Part shown: in pieces, positions 48,995 to 60,990 of the stretch | Position numbering within the stretch: position 1 is the first letter of the stretch | Layout: each line of letters opens with the position of its first letter | Assembly: GCF_958295425.1 (NCBI RefSeq) | Contig: NC_081139.1 | Coordinates: 17,772,388-17,836,387 of the forward strand | Direction of reading: 5' to 3' | DNA from: Solea solea | Taxonomy: Eukaryota; Chordata; Actinopteri; Pleuronectiformes; Soleidae | Length of the DNA stretch: 64,000 nucleotides | Translations under genes and position numbers: made by a program | The notes under the pieces: model-generated | Databases searched by the model: none | The model's input: the letters and a program-made list of their open reading frames with translations, nothing else | What the model was told of the DNA's origin: nothing

Positions 48995-49390
48995 AGGTGC
49001 TATATGTAAGAATTGTTGCAGGATAAAAAAAAAAAAAAGCAATTGTACGGTTAAAGAAACATGTAAAACTGAAGTCCTGGCCTCACTTAAATTTATCAAT
49101 GGTCTTAAAATTAGTTTTTGTTTGTTTAAAGGCTAAACAATTTCAAATAAATATGTAATTGCAATTATTTTTGACTGATGTCAGAGGGAAAATTTCTCAT
49201 AATTATCCATTTAAAATGTTTTTTTTCAGTCTGTAGAATATGATGTGCATAGGTCAGGACAATATTCTAATTTTAAAATCCATTTTGGCTTTAAGAAATA
49301 TTATTTATTACATATGCAATTTGAAAATTGCACTATGCAGTTGCAATTTTGATTAAAAAAAAATGTAATTAATTGTTCAGCCCTGATTTG
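48995..49390. repeat. old MITE-like sequence
   Basis: The left part TTTAAAGGTGCTATATGTAA and the right end AATTAATTGTTCAGCCCTG are both motifs found at ends of fish MITEs. They may belong to two different elements. AATTGCA-type blocks in between repeat several times. Confidence 0.4.
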
Positions 49391-51632
49391 TGGGCAGTAA
49401 ACTTTGTTTATGGTTTGGTTTGGTGTGTTGTGTCGATCCTGAAAAGCCTCACTATCTAAAAAAAAAAGGTGATTGAAAGCACACATGCCAGCAGTGAACA
49501 TCAACTAAAGTTCGGCTAAACTAAAGTTACACTCTGGATGCATGTCCAGTGTGAGCTCTGTAATTGACACTTGGTGTTTGTCACCTGTCACAGAGCTTCT
49601 GTTTTACAAAGTTAGCCTGTAAAAATACTAAAACATTATTTCAAAAACTCTAAAAACGAAATACCAGGACTCTTAAGTATGAAGCCGCGGATCTGGTTGT
49701 GCTGCACATTACACAATAAACAAATGAATGGATTCAGGGAACTGAAACAACCTTTTTTTCTTTGGGAGTGGAACATGTCGTGTTTTGTTTGTGACATATG
49801 TGACAGATATAGATGCTGTAACTGTGAAGAAAGCTAATTTTCACTGCCGATATTTGCTGTGAGATGGACCTGGTTTGCAGTAAAAATAGGCAATCGGTCT
49901 ATTCCCAAATCGAGGCGTGTGACTTAAGCAGCCAGTGTGAACGTTCTCATGGGTGCCAAAATGATAAGAGATGCATAGACAGGCCTCACAGGTGCCAAAC
50001 ACACATCTAGTGCAAAACCGGCCTAACGCTCACACTCTCACACTCTGGGAATAAGTGCATCTCTGTGTTTCAAGAAAAAAAAAAATTGGCAACCAAGCTC
50101 CAGCATTATTTTGAAACGGAGTCACCATCTTAAACGCTATTGTACATACTTTAACACCAGCAGTGCATCTGCGTTACGGAGCATCTTGACTTTCTCGGGT
50201 GCACGTTAACCAATGTACCCAACCGCGACTTGGGTTTCACACCGGCTGAGCACCGTTCACAGCAAAAGAGATGGTGAAAATGATCTATTATGTATCTGTC
50301 ACTCATATATCACAAACACAACACAGTGTAGTCGTTCCAAAGTAGGAATGTGGTATTTTTGAAGATTATGCAAAAAAAAAACTATTCGGAAAACCTTGGC
50401 CATAAAGGCATATACAACTTCCAGTCAGGCTATAATATTACTGATGAATGACTGCAGCACTATGACTTAATTATGACTGCACAGGAAATACTGTCCATCC
50501 CTAGTAATGACCCCAATGGCCATCGATAAAAAGGCCTGATAAACGCAGACTTCCTGAGCGTGGAAGGATAAATACGGCATGAGTAATGAGACACAGGCTG
50601 CAGAGGATGACAGCTCTGCTCTATATCATATGCTGCTCTGTGGTTCTGGGGTGGCAGTTTGAGAAGTGTGTGTGAGTGTGTGTGCTTTTCACACACACTT
50701 GTTGTGAATAGAGAATAAGAGGAAGGAACCTGCGATATCAGGGATGTGGTGATGATGAATTCCATTTTGCGTCATCTGAATCCGTCTCTGCCACTCTCTA
50801 GTGCACTCTTCAGTGTCACAGAGTAGCACTGGTGATCCACAGTCTCCCTGAACATACATCAAAACAACATCATTAATGTTTCAGACTCGGCTCATCTTTC
50901 ATTTGTTTTGCTAATGAACACCGGAATGGATTTAATCCATTGGTTGATTATCTCCCTAGTTCTTAGTCCATCTGAAGCTAATAGATGCTCAATAAACTGG
51001 CTGTTTGTGTTGTGAGGGAAATTTTCAATTAATTGTTGAGTGGGGGAAAAAAAAAAGAGAATCAGACTCCATTTCATGGTTCAAAGACTTTACTGTCCTC
51101 AGAGAGAGAGAGAAAGAGCACATCTTGTGGAGGTTAGCAAAGCAGTCATTAGCAAACCGATGATGTAAGTGGACACAGTAGGGCCACAATGACTTCCTTT
51201 CACGAGCTCGAAAGTATCATGAGACGTGCTCTTAATGGATCTCCTGTTTCGCAGGATGACATGGCATAGAAAATATAAGAGTGGAAATGATATGGAGCAA
51301 ATATCTGAATCAAGCCAATGGATGCTTTCTTTGTGCACAGTGGGAGGGGAGTTTAAGGAAACTGACCAAAACAGACCGTCACTGTGTATCATCCAGTTAT
51401 TAAACCCAGCATGTGGTAAAATTACCCCTGACAGTATGCCGTCATTTCTATCATCTCTCGTTTTCCGCTCTTGTGCGGGTCAACTAGGAACAACCTCTTT
51501 ACATTATACTACACTAATGCCCATTAGTCTTGCATTTTTTTCTTTTTTTTTATTAATGGAGTGGCTTAAATTGGAAAATGAATGGGAAAATGGTGGATCA
51601 GAAGTCAAATTAAATGTAGTATAGTGTAGTGT
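49391..51632. other. non-coding stretch
   Basis: No gene was recognised. A 132-codon frame at 51226-51624 is the longest open frame in the window but has no domain and runs into an AT microsatellite. A TG/CA self-complementary tract lies at 50661-50702. Confidence 0.4.
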
Positions 51633-51643
51633 ATATATATACA

Positions 51644-51684
<41 letters not shown>

Positions 51685-51690
51685 TAAACA
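51633..51690. repeat. (TA)n microsatellite
   Basis: TATATA with a single ACAG interruption and a CAT at the right end. Confidence 0.95.
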
Positions 51691-51774
51691 TGTATCTTTT
51701 GTATACACATTTATTTTGAAATAGCATCACAGATATTGTTATTGCAATATCATGATGGATGCCCCTGCTAAACA

Positions 51775-51852
51775 GTTGTTTCCCCCCCCCCCCACATAGT
51801 GACCCGAGTAGACTCTCAGTGGTCCCCAGGTCATTTGAGTTTGAGACCCCTG
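51775..51852 (-). mobile_element. hAT element terminus (fragment)
   Basis: Read on the minus strand it starts CAGGGGTCTCAAACTCAAAT, then GACCTGGGGACCACTGAGAG, a common hAT MITE start. It includes a C12 run (51782-51793). The opposite end and target duplication were not found. Confidence 0.55.
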
Positions 51853-53142
51853 TTTTACAGCCCTGTGTAACGCCCCAAAGTATGAATCTTACTGACTTGT
51901 CAATCCCATCACTCCTCCTCCTGTAGTGTCAGCCTGGGGAAGATATTTGTGCTTTTGAGTGAAAAAAAAGTGGTGTATTGATTGATTGCTGTGAAATGTG
52001 CCCCCTGGATGGGTGGGCCACTCCTGCCGCAACCCTTATGGGCCTTCCCTATCTCTCCTCAGCCTGTTACACTTTACCACATGCACTGCTGGTTTACGGC
52101 GGCATCGTCCTAAAGGCTAACCTTGTGTGAATTGTAGAAGCAGTAACAAACGGAGGTGTGAGAGTGTGCCTCAGACTTACCCATCCTTATTATCAGCAGG
52201 TCAAACTTGGGGGGGGGTCGTCCACTTCTGTGGCTCACGACCTAATAGCTGCAGACTAACAACATTTCCATCAGCCTTGGCTGTGCTTACAAGCACATTA
52301 TCCTGAGACGGTGAGCATTGCACAAAATTGTCCAAACTTAACATCAGCACTTTACATGGTCATTGGATTCTTGGCACTGCTTGTCTGAGCCTCAAACAAG
52401 TCTTATCAGGGGCCATTCACATTCATAACTACAGTATATCTATCAGGATAACAATAATAATAATAAAAAACCACATAGTTTCAGATATAATTCTATCTCT
52501 ATGCAAAGGACAGACTTCAAACTGCAACTTTAACAACAACACTGGCGAATAATATCACATTCAGAGTGAATATGGTGAGAAATAAAAAAGGTGACAGGCA
52601 CTCACAATGAATCTGAGACAGAAAGTGACATTCAACATAATGTTGGGCTGCAAATTGGCCCTTTGCAGAGCAGCCATTTTTAAAGGTCACAGTAGGAAAT
52701 TCACAGGTGTAAATATTCAAATGAATGATGGCTGAGTGCCATTTAGCTTGCTCGGTTTCAGGGTGCATGCCGGTTCACCGTCACACTGCTCTGACTTACA
52801 TGAACCGAACAGAGCCTGATCAGCGACACCTGTGCTTTTCTGGTTAGAACATGTCCAAATGGACACTCTGCAAATGACCAGTTCAATATAAAAAAAAGGA
52901 TTGATGATAAACATAAAAGAAACCAGACGTGGCACCGGTATGTCTTCCGTTATGTTGTTTTTTTTTTTTTTTCGAGAACCATGCATTTACTTGATATGAT
53001 GCAGCTTTATTTATTTGTTGCATTTAAGTTGAGACTGTGCACTTTGCAAGGTGTTGTTCTCGGATCTCAGTTGTCAGTTTTTGAAATGGATGTTTTCTTG
53101 TGAATAAATACAAATACTGTTCTGTTACGCATGCATCATATT
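51853..53142. other. non-coding stretch, nothing recognised
   Basis: Only short frames are present; a T16 run lies at about 52957-52972. Confidence 0.4.
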
Positions 53143-53387
53143 AGGGCTGCAACTAAGGATTATTTTCATATTCAATTAACCTCTCGATTACTTTCAAGAT
53201 TAATCGAGTACTTGTTGCTCCGCAAAATACCAAAAAGCAACCCGTAAATTATAATATTCTCATATGTCTTCTTTTGTCCACAAACAAAGTGATTTGAGAA
53301 AGCAGAAAATATTCTCATTTAAGAAGATTTAATGGTTGTTTTAATTATTAAAAAAAACTTGCACACAGATTAATCGTTTCAGCCCAG
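53143..53387. mobile_element. MITE with AGGGCTG(C/A)AAC termini
   Basis: The left end is AGGGCTGCAACTAAGGATTA. The right end, inverted, is GGGCTGAAACGATTAATC. The interior includes GTCTTCTTTTGTCCACAAAC, shared with 10072-10270. This is a very common fish MITE type. It is about 245 bp with no coding. Confidence 0.75.
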
Positions 53388-54559
53388 CGTGAAATAGTCT
53401 TGCAATGAACGAAGGGTCTCAGGATCACTGTATCATCATACTGTTGTTATCATGGGCCAAACTGCATTGTCGTGCAATTGTGTGTCCTCCATGTTTTGGA
53501 AAGGGCCACCCTACTTCCATCTAATGTTCGAGAGTAAACTGTTCCTTTGTGTTTCCTTGACTGCAGAATTGTTGTTACTTCCTAAGGCAAGCTGGAGTTT
53601 TTGGAGTAGCTCTGGCTGAGGCTCTCATGGCCACTAATCGTGCTAAATTTTCTCTGCAAACGTTACACACCCTGTGATCCAAATGCATAATCTTGCTCTT
53701 TGCAAGCCTGGACTGTCAGGGTGTGCTGGTGTTATGTGGCTCATAAAGGCCCATGGAGTCATATGAATATATTTATCTCATGCAAAAGAGGGGGGGGGGG
53801 GTGTGCAGTCATTTTTAAACATGCAGTTTCCTTGGGGAGTAAATTATGACACACCATTCCTACAAAGTCACACCTCTGAAATTGAAGCATTGGACTGCCA
53901 AATGGTGTTGGTGTGTGTGAGTGTGTGTGTACGTGTGTGTGTTTTTCATTTGCATGTGCTCTGTAAGACGTGGCATTTTGAGACAAGCTCCTGACTTAAG
54001 ACCCCGGGAAATGTGTACATGTACTAATTGGGGGACATGTTAGTTCATTCGCAGTATTTAGTTGGAGTTAATATGTTGTTGTTTTTTTAATCTTTGTTGC
54101 GCTTAAGGGCAGGGATGTTTTTTTTAGAAAGTGTCCCCCTTCAATTTATACCCTGCGAACAAACCTTGTGCAAATGAGAAATGATCGTAGGAGACAGACT
54201 TGCTTGGAAAACTGCCACAGACCTTGAATCCACAGACCTTTTCCCCTTCCTGTGCGGCTGAAGCACTCACTACTCCTTTTGTCTGTGTCCCACATAGCAG
54301 ACACATTTGGGCCTAATCGGGGCCACCTTTGGCACCTATGGCTGAGTTACAGCATTGGCAAGTACTTAGTGAGCCAGATGAGGCCCACGTGTCATAAGCC
54401 ATGTCTGAATTGCATCACAGCACACACACAAAAAAACAAACTGTACGGGGGTTCTGATTAAATGGTTTGTATTTTTATGGATAATCACTCAAAGCATGTT
54501 TTTTTGTTTTGTTTTTGCCATTTGCAGATTTACACAGATTTCTTTTTTTGTCACACATC
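53388..54559. other. non-coding stretch
   Basis: A G10 run followed by TG repeats lies near 53790 and a TG-rich tract at 53910-53942. No gene was recognised. Confidence 0.4.
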
Positions 54560-54715
54560 TGTGTCTTACCCATTCTCACACACATCGGTTGGGAGCAATT
54601 TGGGGTTTAAGTGTCACGCACAAGGACACCTTGTGCATGTAGAAGAGTGAAGAATGGGGATCGAACCGTGACCTTCTGGTTGGAAGAAAACTCTTCCTTT
54701 AAAGCCTCAGCTGCC
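54560..54715 (-). mobile_element. SINE-like fragment (tRNA-related head)
   Basis: On the minus strand, CAACCAGAAGGTCACGGTTC with GGTTCGATCCCCATTC is a B-box-like segment, followed by AGGTGTCCTTGTGCGTGACA and AACCCCAAATTGCTCCC. The order is that of a dispersed fish SINE. The head is partial. Confidence 0.5.
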
Positions 54716-55214
54716 CTGCAGTGTAAGGTGGCCCATTAGAGGAGAGAAATACTAGAGAGGTGTACAATCCAGGTGTGTTTAACAAAATTGCAAGCATGTA
54801 GGAAAGGCTGACTTGTATTTAGTTTCTCAATGCCAGTGCAGTTGTACAGCTGGAGCACAAATGCTTGAATGGGACTGTGTCTTTCCACTTGTGGATACTG
54901 TTCTGTTCCCTTTGCAGAGTAAAAAAATCAAAAATCAAGTTTGAACAATTATTAAATGACTTGCTATATTGCTGTTCTGTTCGAGCTTCAATGCCACAGT
55001 TGCCCACTCAGGAGGACGGCTTAGCTTATGTCCTCCATTTTTACAGCAAAATCTCATGACATCACTGTCTTACAGTATTTTTCTGATTGGCTCAATGGAT
55101 CTAAAGCCAAGCTGCTCTCAGAGCACCCTCTGCTGGACTATGCATAAATGACTTCACACAGACTGATGCACTTCGAGTTTGTACATTTTGAACTTGAAAC
55201 ATACAATAAACGTT

Positions 55215-55360
55215 CTCCGTGTTCTCCGGTTTCCTCGAACAGTCCAAAAACATGCAGATTGTCCAGGGTGTGACCCCGCCTTTCGCCCTATGCCAGCTGG
55301 GATTGGCACCAGCACCTCATGTTGAGGATAAAGAGGTAGAAGATGCATGGACGGACATTG
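55215..55360 (+). mobile_element. truncated SINE, 18354 family, with internal deletion
   Basis: CCGTGTTCTCCGGTTTCCTC, then AGTCCAAAAACATGCAGATT, jumps directly to AGGGTGTGACCCCGCCTTTC and GCCCTATGCCAGCTGGGATT, lacking the middle part seen in the two longer copies. The tRNA head is absent. Confidence 0.7.
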
Positions 55361-55732
55361 TATGTGAGTGGTTTTTGGACTTGGATTGTGACACATGCAG
55401 GGGGGGGCCAGATATCGTGATTATTATGTTTACCATAATTGTGCTGTGGATTGTTGTTCATCTGAATTTGCCGTTTGAAACGCACTGCTCTCCTGTGGAA
55501 GCTCTAATTTAGCATGGCACTGAAATGCTAAATGGTGGTCATGTGAGCTACAGATGCAGTGTAAGAATGACTTGTCAAAGCTGCTGAGCATCAACCCTGA
55601 AAGCTTCTCAGACATTTCAAACCAAATTTCACTTAGACGCCCCCCCTTGCAGATGCTTAGACAGCGTGCTGTGACACTGCACTCCTAGCTCTGGCAGCCT
55701 GTGTGATTATGTAAATGTCAGTGGCTCAGCTT

Positions 55733-55768
<36 letters not shown>

Positions 55769-57284
55769 GCGACAGTCCATATAGCATCATGGAATGTAGT
55801 AGAATGACTGAATACTGGCACATTCACAGGTTTTAGTAGAAATCATTGTATTGACTGAGGTGTAGCTGTGGGGAGGTTATGGACCTGTTTGACCTCCAGC
55901 CCCTGCTTCCCCTGTCAATACCAGTATAACATATAGATTGTTTTCAGGCAAATCTGACTTAAATGAAGGGAGCTCCCCTTTTTGTAAGTGAAAAGTCAGA
56001 GACAGAGATGAATGATGATAGTTAGTGGGACTTAATGTGCTTATCATGAGGAGAGAAATCGCTCATTAGTGGTGTTCGTGGGAAAACTACACTTACTGCG
56101 TGTTCTTCATTCACAGTAATGGGAACATTGGGTGGTATGTTGTACAATATGGGATGTTATCACAGTTATCTGCAAGCTGCTACAAGCCTAATGTTCTTAG
56201 TATTGTTGTTACCATGAGGAGCCAAGTTTAGGTTTTTCCTATGGGTCATATGTGAAGATTTATTTCAAGCATTTCTTCTAAACAAGTGGGAATAAGGGGT
56301 TAGGCCGAGTCACATTTCTTATTTTTATCCCTACCGCTTGGTACTTGGAAATTATTTACAAGGGGTAGTGGTTAAAATCTACGCTTACAAAATGGGTCAC
56401 CCCTTCAAGAACACGACACATCATGGTGTAAGCAGACATGACGTGAAGGTTTTTGCTGGAGATTATGAAAATTGTTTTATACTTGTCTGAAGCAAAGTGG
56501 AGACATATCAGAAAAATGTACAATGGTACAAGAGGGCACAAGCAAGCTTTGTTGTGGTTATTGTAGCTACACAACTTGCTCACAAATGTTAGTGTTGTCG
56601 TCCTTGTATATGCATAATCTGAAAGAAAAAAGAGTATACTTCTCCATTTGAAATGTGACCCGAGTTAGTCCTTTCACTCTATTCTACGCCTTTACCTCAA
56701 AAAGGCCGGGATACCTTACGTTTACACACGAACGTGCACAATAGAGTGGTATGGCTATGGATTGAGATTGATACATCAAGACGCTCGAGGTCACCGTACA
56801 AAAATTACAACAATATGAAATACAGAAATATATTAAAATACACCAAGACGTTTTAGAACAGAACAAGAAATACTGAGAATGCAAGAGGAGTGTAGATAAG
56901 GAAGAAAAGAAACCTCTTGAAGAGAATATGCCTGTCTGGAGAGGTGGATTTTGAGCTGCTATTTGAACGTGGTGAGAGAACCTGAGTTTTTGATGTCTTG
57001 TGGGGCAGCGACTCCATGGTGGTCAGACGAGCAGGTGCATCTTAAAATTGATCCCTCACTGTTGAGTTTGAACGAGGGGTCAGAGGTGAAAGAAACAAAA
57101 TAGTAATGTCTAGCATTGTCACTGAGCATTGAGCTGTTTTAATTTTATTCCTCTGACTCGTTTCAACGCATTAGTGATGTCACATTTGATTTGTTTGTTT
57201 TTACTGCTTTTGGCGTCTTCCTGTCTGATGTTGCCACAGCGGATGATCCACACTTGATTTGGTTTGCATTTCCTGATGCAAACC
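55361..57284. other. non-coding stretch
   Basis: Contains a CA microsatellite (55743-55767) and no recognisable exon. Confidence 0.4.
55743..55767. repeat. (AC)n microsatellite
   Basis: AC run of about 12 units. Confidence 0.95.
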
Positions 57285-57465
57285 ATTCCAGTTTATCCGG
57301 GCTTGGAGCCTGCACGAGGAGGTACACTCCAGTGTCCAGTTAACAATGAGCAATGTGGATTGGGTACCTTGCTCGGGGTTACCCTAGCTATTGACTTGGC
57401 GGGTACTCAAACTGGCAACCGTGTTGTCACGGGCAAAGTTCCCTATCTGCCCCACATTTGATGCA
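57285..57465 (-). mobile_element. SINE-like fragment (tRNA-related)
   Basis: CTTGGCGGGTACTCAAACTGG, GGCAACCGTGTTGTCACGGG and a left part GGTACCTTGCTCGGGGTTAC correspond to a decayed dispersed fish SINE read on the minus strand (a B-box-like GTTTGAGTACC). Boundaries are approximate. Confidence 0.45.
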
Positions 57466-58884
57466 TAGTTATGGTGATAATTATACATATGTATGGCGCC
57501 AATCACCTATTTTTAATGTTGTTCACTAATTCCACTAATTCCATTGTGAAAGGGACTTTAGGTTCCATTGTGACTTTAGTTCGTTCTGCACAACCACATT
57601 TGTAGTTCTTTCTGTCGACAAGAAACAGCCCAAATGGCATCTACTGTATGTATTATCTGGTTCGTCTTAAGTGCACTGTATACGCTTCCTTTAATTCCTC
57701 TATTAAAGAAAAGGCAGCAGTAACTAAACCTCAATTTGGCGTATGCAAATTGTTCTCTCGGTCCTGTGGGTGGTATCCAAGTTTTTCAAGAACCAAGAAG
57801 TACAAGCACAACGCTTGAATGACTCCAGTTGAATGAAGTGCACTCCCGAGACCAAGTATGTTTGATTTTTGTTTTCAAGAAGCACACCAGAGTCTGCAAG
57901 TGAGAAAGTGCAAAATTCAATTTTTTTGTCCTTTATAGGACCTTCTAACAGATACACAGACAGTGACTCATTTGACAAAACTGTGCCCCACTTACAGTAC
58001 CTTACATTTGTGATGATGTTGTTAGATACAGTGTTTGACCTAGAAAAAGAACATAACTTTGTTTTACGGCCACAGTGAGACTAAGATGTGAGGGGGGAAA
58101 CAAGTGGAATGTTACAGGATTATTTTATGAATACACCTATCTGAAGAACATTCCGTTCAATGCAATATTTCGATCCTCAAAAAATCGTTACTGTTTTTAA
58201 TTTCAAGATGGCACGTAAGTCATCAATTCTCTACGTAGCAAGAATAATCTTTACTTCCTCTTTGGTTTATAGAAAAGTCAGATATGACAAATGACAAAAT
58301 CATTGCAAGTACTCCCTCAGTGCAGATTTTAATCTTTGCTTTTTTGGTACTACTATTTTTTTTAATTACAAACTCCACTGCAGTGCAAACACTTCTTGAC
58401 CAACCACAGACATGTGCTTATCCTGTGCAGTCTAATGGACTTGTTGACACTGTAGGACAATGGATCAGACGGCAGAGGCAGAGGGTCTACTGGCCAAGGA
58501 CTTCGTACTTATTAGTGCAGGAGCTTGCGGTGCTACAGCCGCCCCCTGTCAGAGCATCAGCTCCCCTGAGGTGGCTGCAGGGTAACAATTAAAGTATAAC
58601 ATGGGCACAAGAAGCTGAGTAATGAGATGTTAAACCATGTCCAGGACACACCGACGTGAGCACTGAAGCTCTTCATCAGTGCTGTATGAGCTGACCGATC
58701 TCATCGTCTCAGTCTGCACCACCTCTCCCTCTTCCTATTTCCACATGCACCTGCAAATCTGTATGTAAAAGCATCAGGTGCATATGCTTTTAACTTATTT
58801 TAACTTCAAAGACTGCTTTTTTTCAGTTCAGATTTTTATTTTTATTCTACATTGTTACCCTTCCATTCTGTCTTTTCTGCCTGA
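57466..58884. other. non-coding stretch, nothing recognised
   Basis: A 102-codon frame at 58284-58592 begins with a hydrophobic segment, but it has no homology I recognise and no upstream promoter-like sequence. Confidence 0.4.
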
Positions 58885-59140
58885 CTCACTGGGAGCTGCT
58901 TGCACGCGAGGGCCCACGAGCAGATCTGTCTCCTTAACAGAGAATCGTTCAGTTTGCCACTGTTGGCACAGGAGCACCTGGCTTCTAAGGGGAATAAATA
59001 GCAAGCAAAACCCTGATTGGCTTCATTTATATTACAACCAAAACACATCTATGAATAATTCAGACATTAAATACAGCCGCTTTGCGAAATACGCCCAGTT
59101 TGGCCACAAACAGCAAAACTGAAGGTGGGCACGCCCAAAT
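58885..59140 (-). mobile_element. Harbinger-type transposon relic (minus strand)
   Basis: Read on the minus strand, GTATTTAATGTCTGAATTATT, AAGCCAGGTG, AACTGAACGATTCTCTG, AGGAGACAGATCTGCTCGTG and GTGCAAGCAG match the 26446-26602 segment in order. The coding part begins SGKLNDS as in copy 1 (SGEMNDS) and then shifts frame, so it is decayed. The open frame around it (58842-59048) keeps only that start. Confidence 0.55.
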
Positions 59141-59939
59141 GTACTTTGTATGTATAGACTATGCTAGAGGTCATTTAGACAGAGGCCCCCTTTCACTTAT
59201 ACACAGACAAAATAGACCTAACAATCATATGCTCAGATGCCTTACCCCTGAATTTTATGACATATCAATAGCCATTTAGAAGAAAAGGAGTTTTAGGTTT
59301 GTGGAAAAACAACAAAAACATCCCTCATTATGAGGGTATTTGGGGAGCAACAATCAGACATTTAACCCTTCTGTGACCATCCTGTCGTTGCCATGTGTAC
59401 CTCTCATTACCATAACTCCAAGCATCACCAAGCTCTGCAAAAAGACCGGTAATGACCCATTCATTTGAATCGGGTGTGTTGAAGCAGGGAAACATCTAAA
59501 ACATGCAGGGCAGTGGGTCCCCAGGACCAGGATCAAGAAACACTGCTTTAAGGAGTACCACACAAAAATAAAAACGCCTGCACATGTACTCCAAAAACAG
59601 GCCGAAACTGACATTTTGTTTTGTACATAATGTAAATTAGCTCAAAGTTCAAATTGTAAATGTGGAATAGATTGTTGATGGTCATGTTAGAGTAGATACA
59701 CATCAGTTTTGTTTGTCTTTTATCCCTTTAAACTGTTATTGCACAGTCAAAACACACCGCAATACTGAATAACTGCCCGATATGGAAAGTGAAAGTTATC
59801 TTGGAAAAAAGGGGACAAACATGTTTTGACAACTCTGACACCATTTTGTGACATTTGAATTCACCTAATCTGTTCATCAAGGGGTGAAAAGTGGGCAGAT
59901 TAATGGATAATGGGAAAATAACTGTTTGTTTACTCCGAG
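59141..59939. other. non-coding stretch upstream of candidate promoter
   Basis: No exon or repeat copy was recognised. It would be the distal upstream region of the 60-kb candidate promoter. Confidence 0.4.
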
Positions 59940-60079
59940 TCCTGTGAAAGATGTTTGGAACATCAACTTGTCAGACACTTGGAGCAGCAGCAGGACGACG
60001 AGGATGGAGGAGGAGGAGGAGGGTGTGTTCCGTTTAGGTGGTTGTAGCAGTGAGGATGCTCAACTGGGATCTGGGGCGG

Positions 60080-60103
60080 TCTCTCTCTCTCTCTCTCTCT
60101 CTC
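60080..60103. repeat. (TC)12 tract
   Basis: Pure CT run in the CpG island. It is the reverse complement of the GA tracts that follow. Confidence 0.95.
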
Positions 60104-60190
60104 CGCTGCCCGCGTGCGTCCCGGAGTGAGAAAGAAAGGGGGAGACAGAGAGTGGAGGAGAGGCGAGAGAGAAACCTGACGCATCCGCGC

Positions 60191-60194
<4 letters not shown>

Positions 60195-60223
<29 letters not shown>
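60195..60223. repeat. (GA)14 tract
   Basis: Pure GA run. Confidence 0.95.
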
Positions 60224-60226
<3 letters not shown>

Positions 60227-60265
60227 TCCAATATGCAACCTGCGAGACAGCCCCACGCCGTCATC

Positions 60266-60266
<1 letters not shown>

Positions 60267-60320
<54 letters not shown>
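60267..60320. repeat. (AG)27 tract
   Basis: Pure AG run of 54 bases, the longest simple tract in the window; it lies about 285 bases upstream of the splice donor. Confidence 0.97.
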
Positions 60321-60323
<3 letters not shown>

Positions 60324-60938
60324 GGGATGGAGAGACAGTAGTGGCGCGGCGGCTCAGCTCATCTCGGCACAGTCGGTGCTTGCATGTAGCGCGACACAAT
60401 AGGGAGAGCTGCATCTTTTCAAGTCACGCGCGGATATTGTGTACGTTGTTTTATTTGTTTGTTTGTTTGTTTGGTTTTTTTTTCCCCCGGGGAGATTTAG
60501 CCGCGTGCCGTATCTACAGTGATGCGTGTGTGTGTGCACAGTTTTGTTTAGTGACAAAATACGGATTAATCTGAGGCAGTGAATTCCTACTGCTGTCATA
60601 ACAGGTAAGATTACTGTTGTTATTATTATCATCGTCAGTATTATTATTTTAACTTGCCTGATTGATTCAGTGGAGTGAAAGCCAGTCACTTTACATGACC
60701 AACTTTTCCTTTCATGACATTAAAAAGCCTGATTCTAATAAGAGAGGAAGTTTACATCCAGTATTTGCCTGCTCAGTATTTCACCCTCTGCTGATCTCAT
60801 CTTCCTGTGTCTGTACTTTGTTGTGGGACAATATCGGGATGGGAAGCAAAGTAATCCGTGTGTGTGTGTCAGATCAGTGCAGATGTTTAGTGAGTGACGC
60901 TCCCTTGAATAATCCCTGCGGATTTTGTTGATAATGCC

Positions 60939-60990
60939 TCCACCACCACCACCACCACCGCCGCCGCTGCTGCTGCTGATGATGATGACC
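60939..60990. repeat. mosaic triplet repeat (CAC)n(CGC)n(TGC)n(TGA)n
   Basis: Units change by single-base steps along one tract: CAC/ACC, then CGC, then TGC, then TGA, back to CCACCACC. It lies 335 bases after the splice donor. Confidence 0.92.

Larger units (their letters stand above)
59940..60604 (+). promoter_or_regulatory. CpG/GA-rich promoter with candidate non-coding first exon
   Basis: This is the most CpG-rich block in the window (for example CCGCTGCCCGCGTGCGTCCCGG, CATCCGCGCGAG, GTGGCGCGGCGG, TCACGCGCGG, CCGCGTGCCG) and contains three long CT or GA tracts. It ends CTGTCATAACAG|GTAAGA at 60604/60605, a near-consensus splice donor. Upstream ATGs (for example at 60327, 60384 and 60522) open only short frames that end before the donor, so the exon would be 5' untranslated. 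The start is unknown, placed somewhere in 59980-60340. The gene is not identifiable because its coding exons would lie right of 64000. It could alternatively be an internal promoter of a longer gene. A minus-strand reading is less likely, given the donor. Confidence 0.6.

Noticed and set aside
51226..51624. 132-codon frame, longest in the window
   Set aside because: No domain, AT-rich codons, ends beside an AT microsatellite; consistent with chance.
59963..60402. Frames with Ser-Leu or Arg-Glu repeats at 60 kb on both strands
   Set aside because: They are translations of the CT/GA tracts and are not coding.
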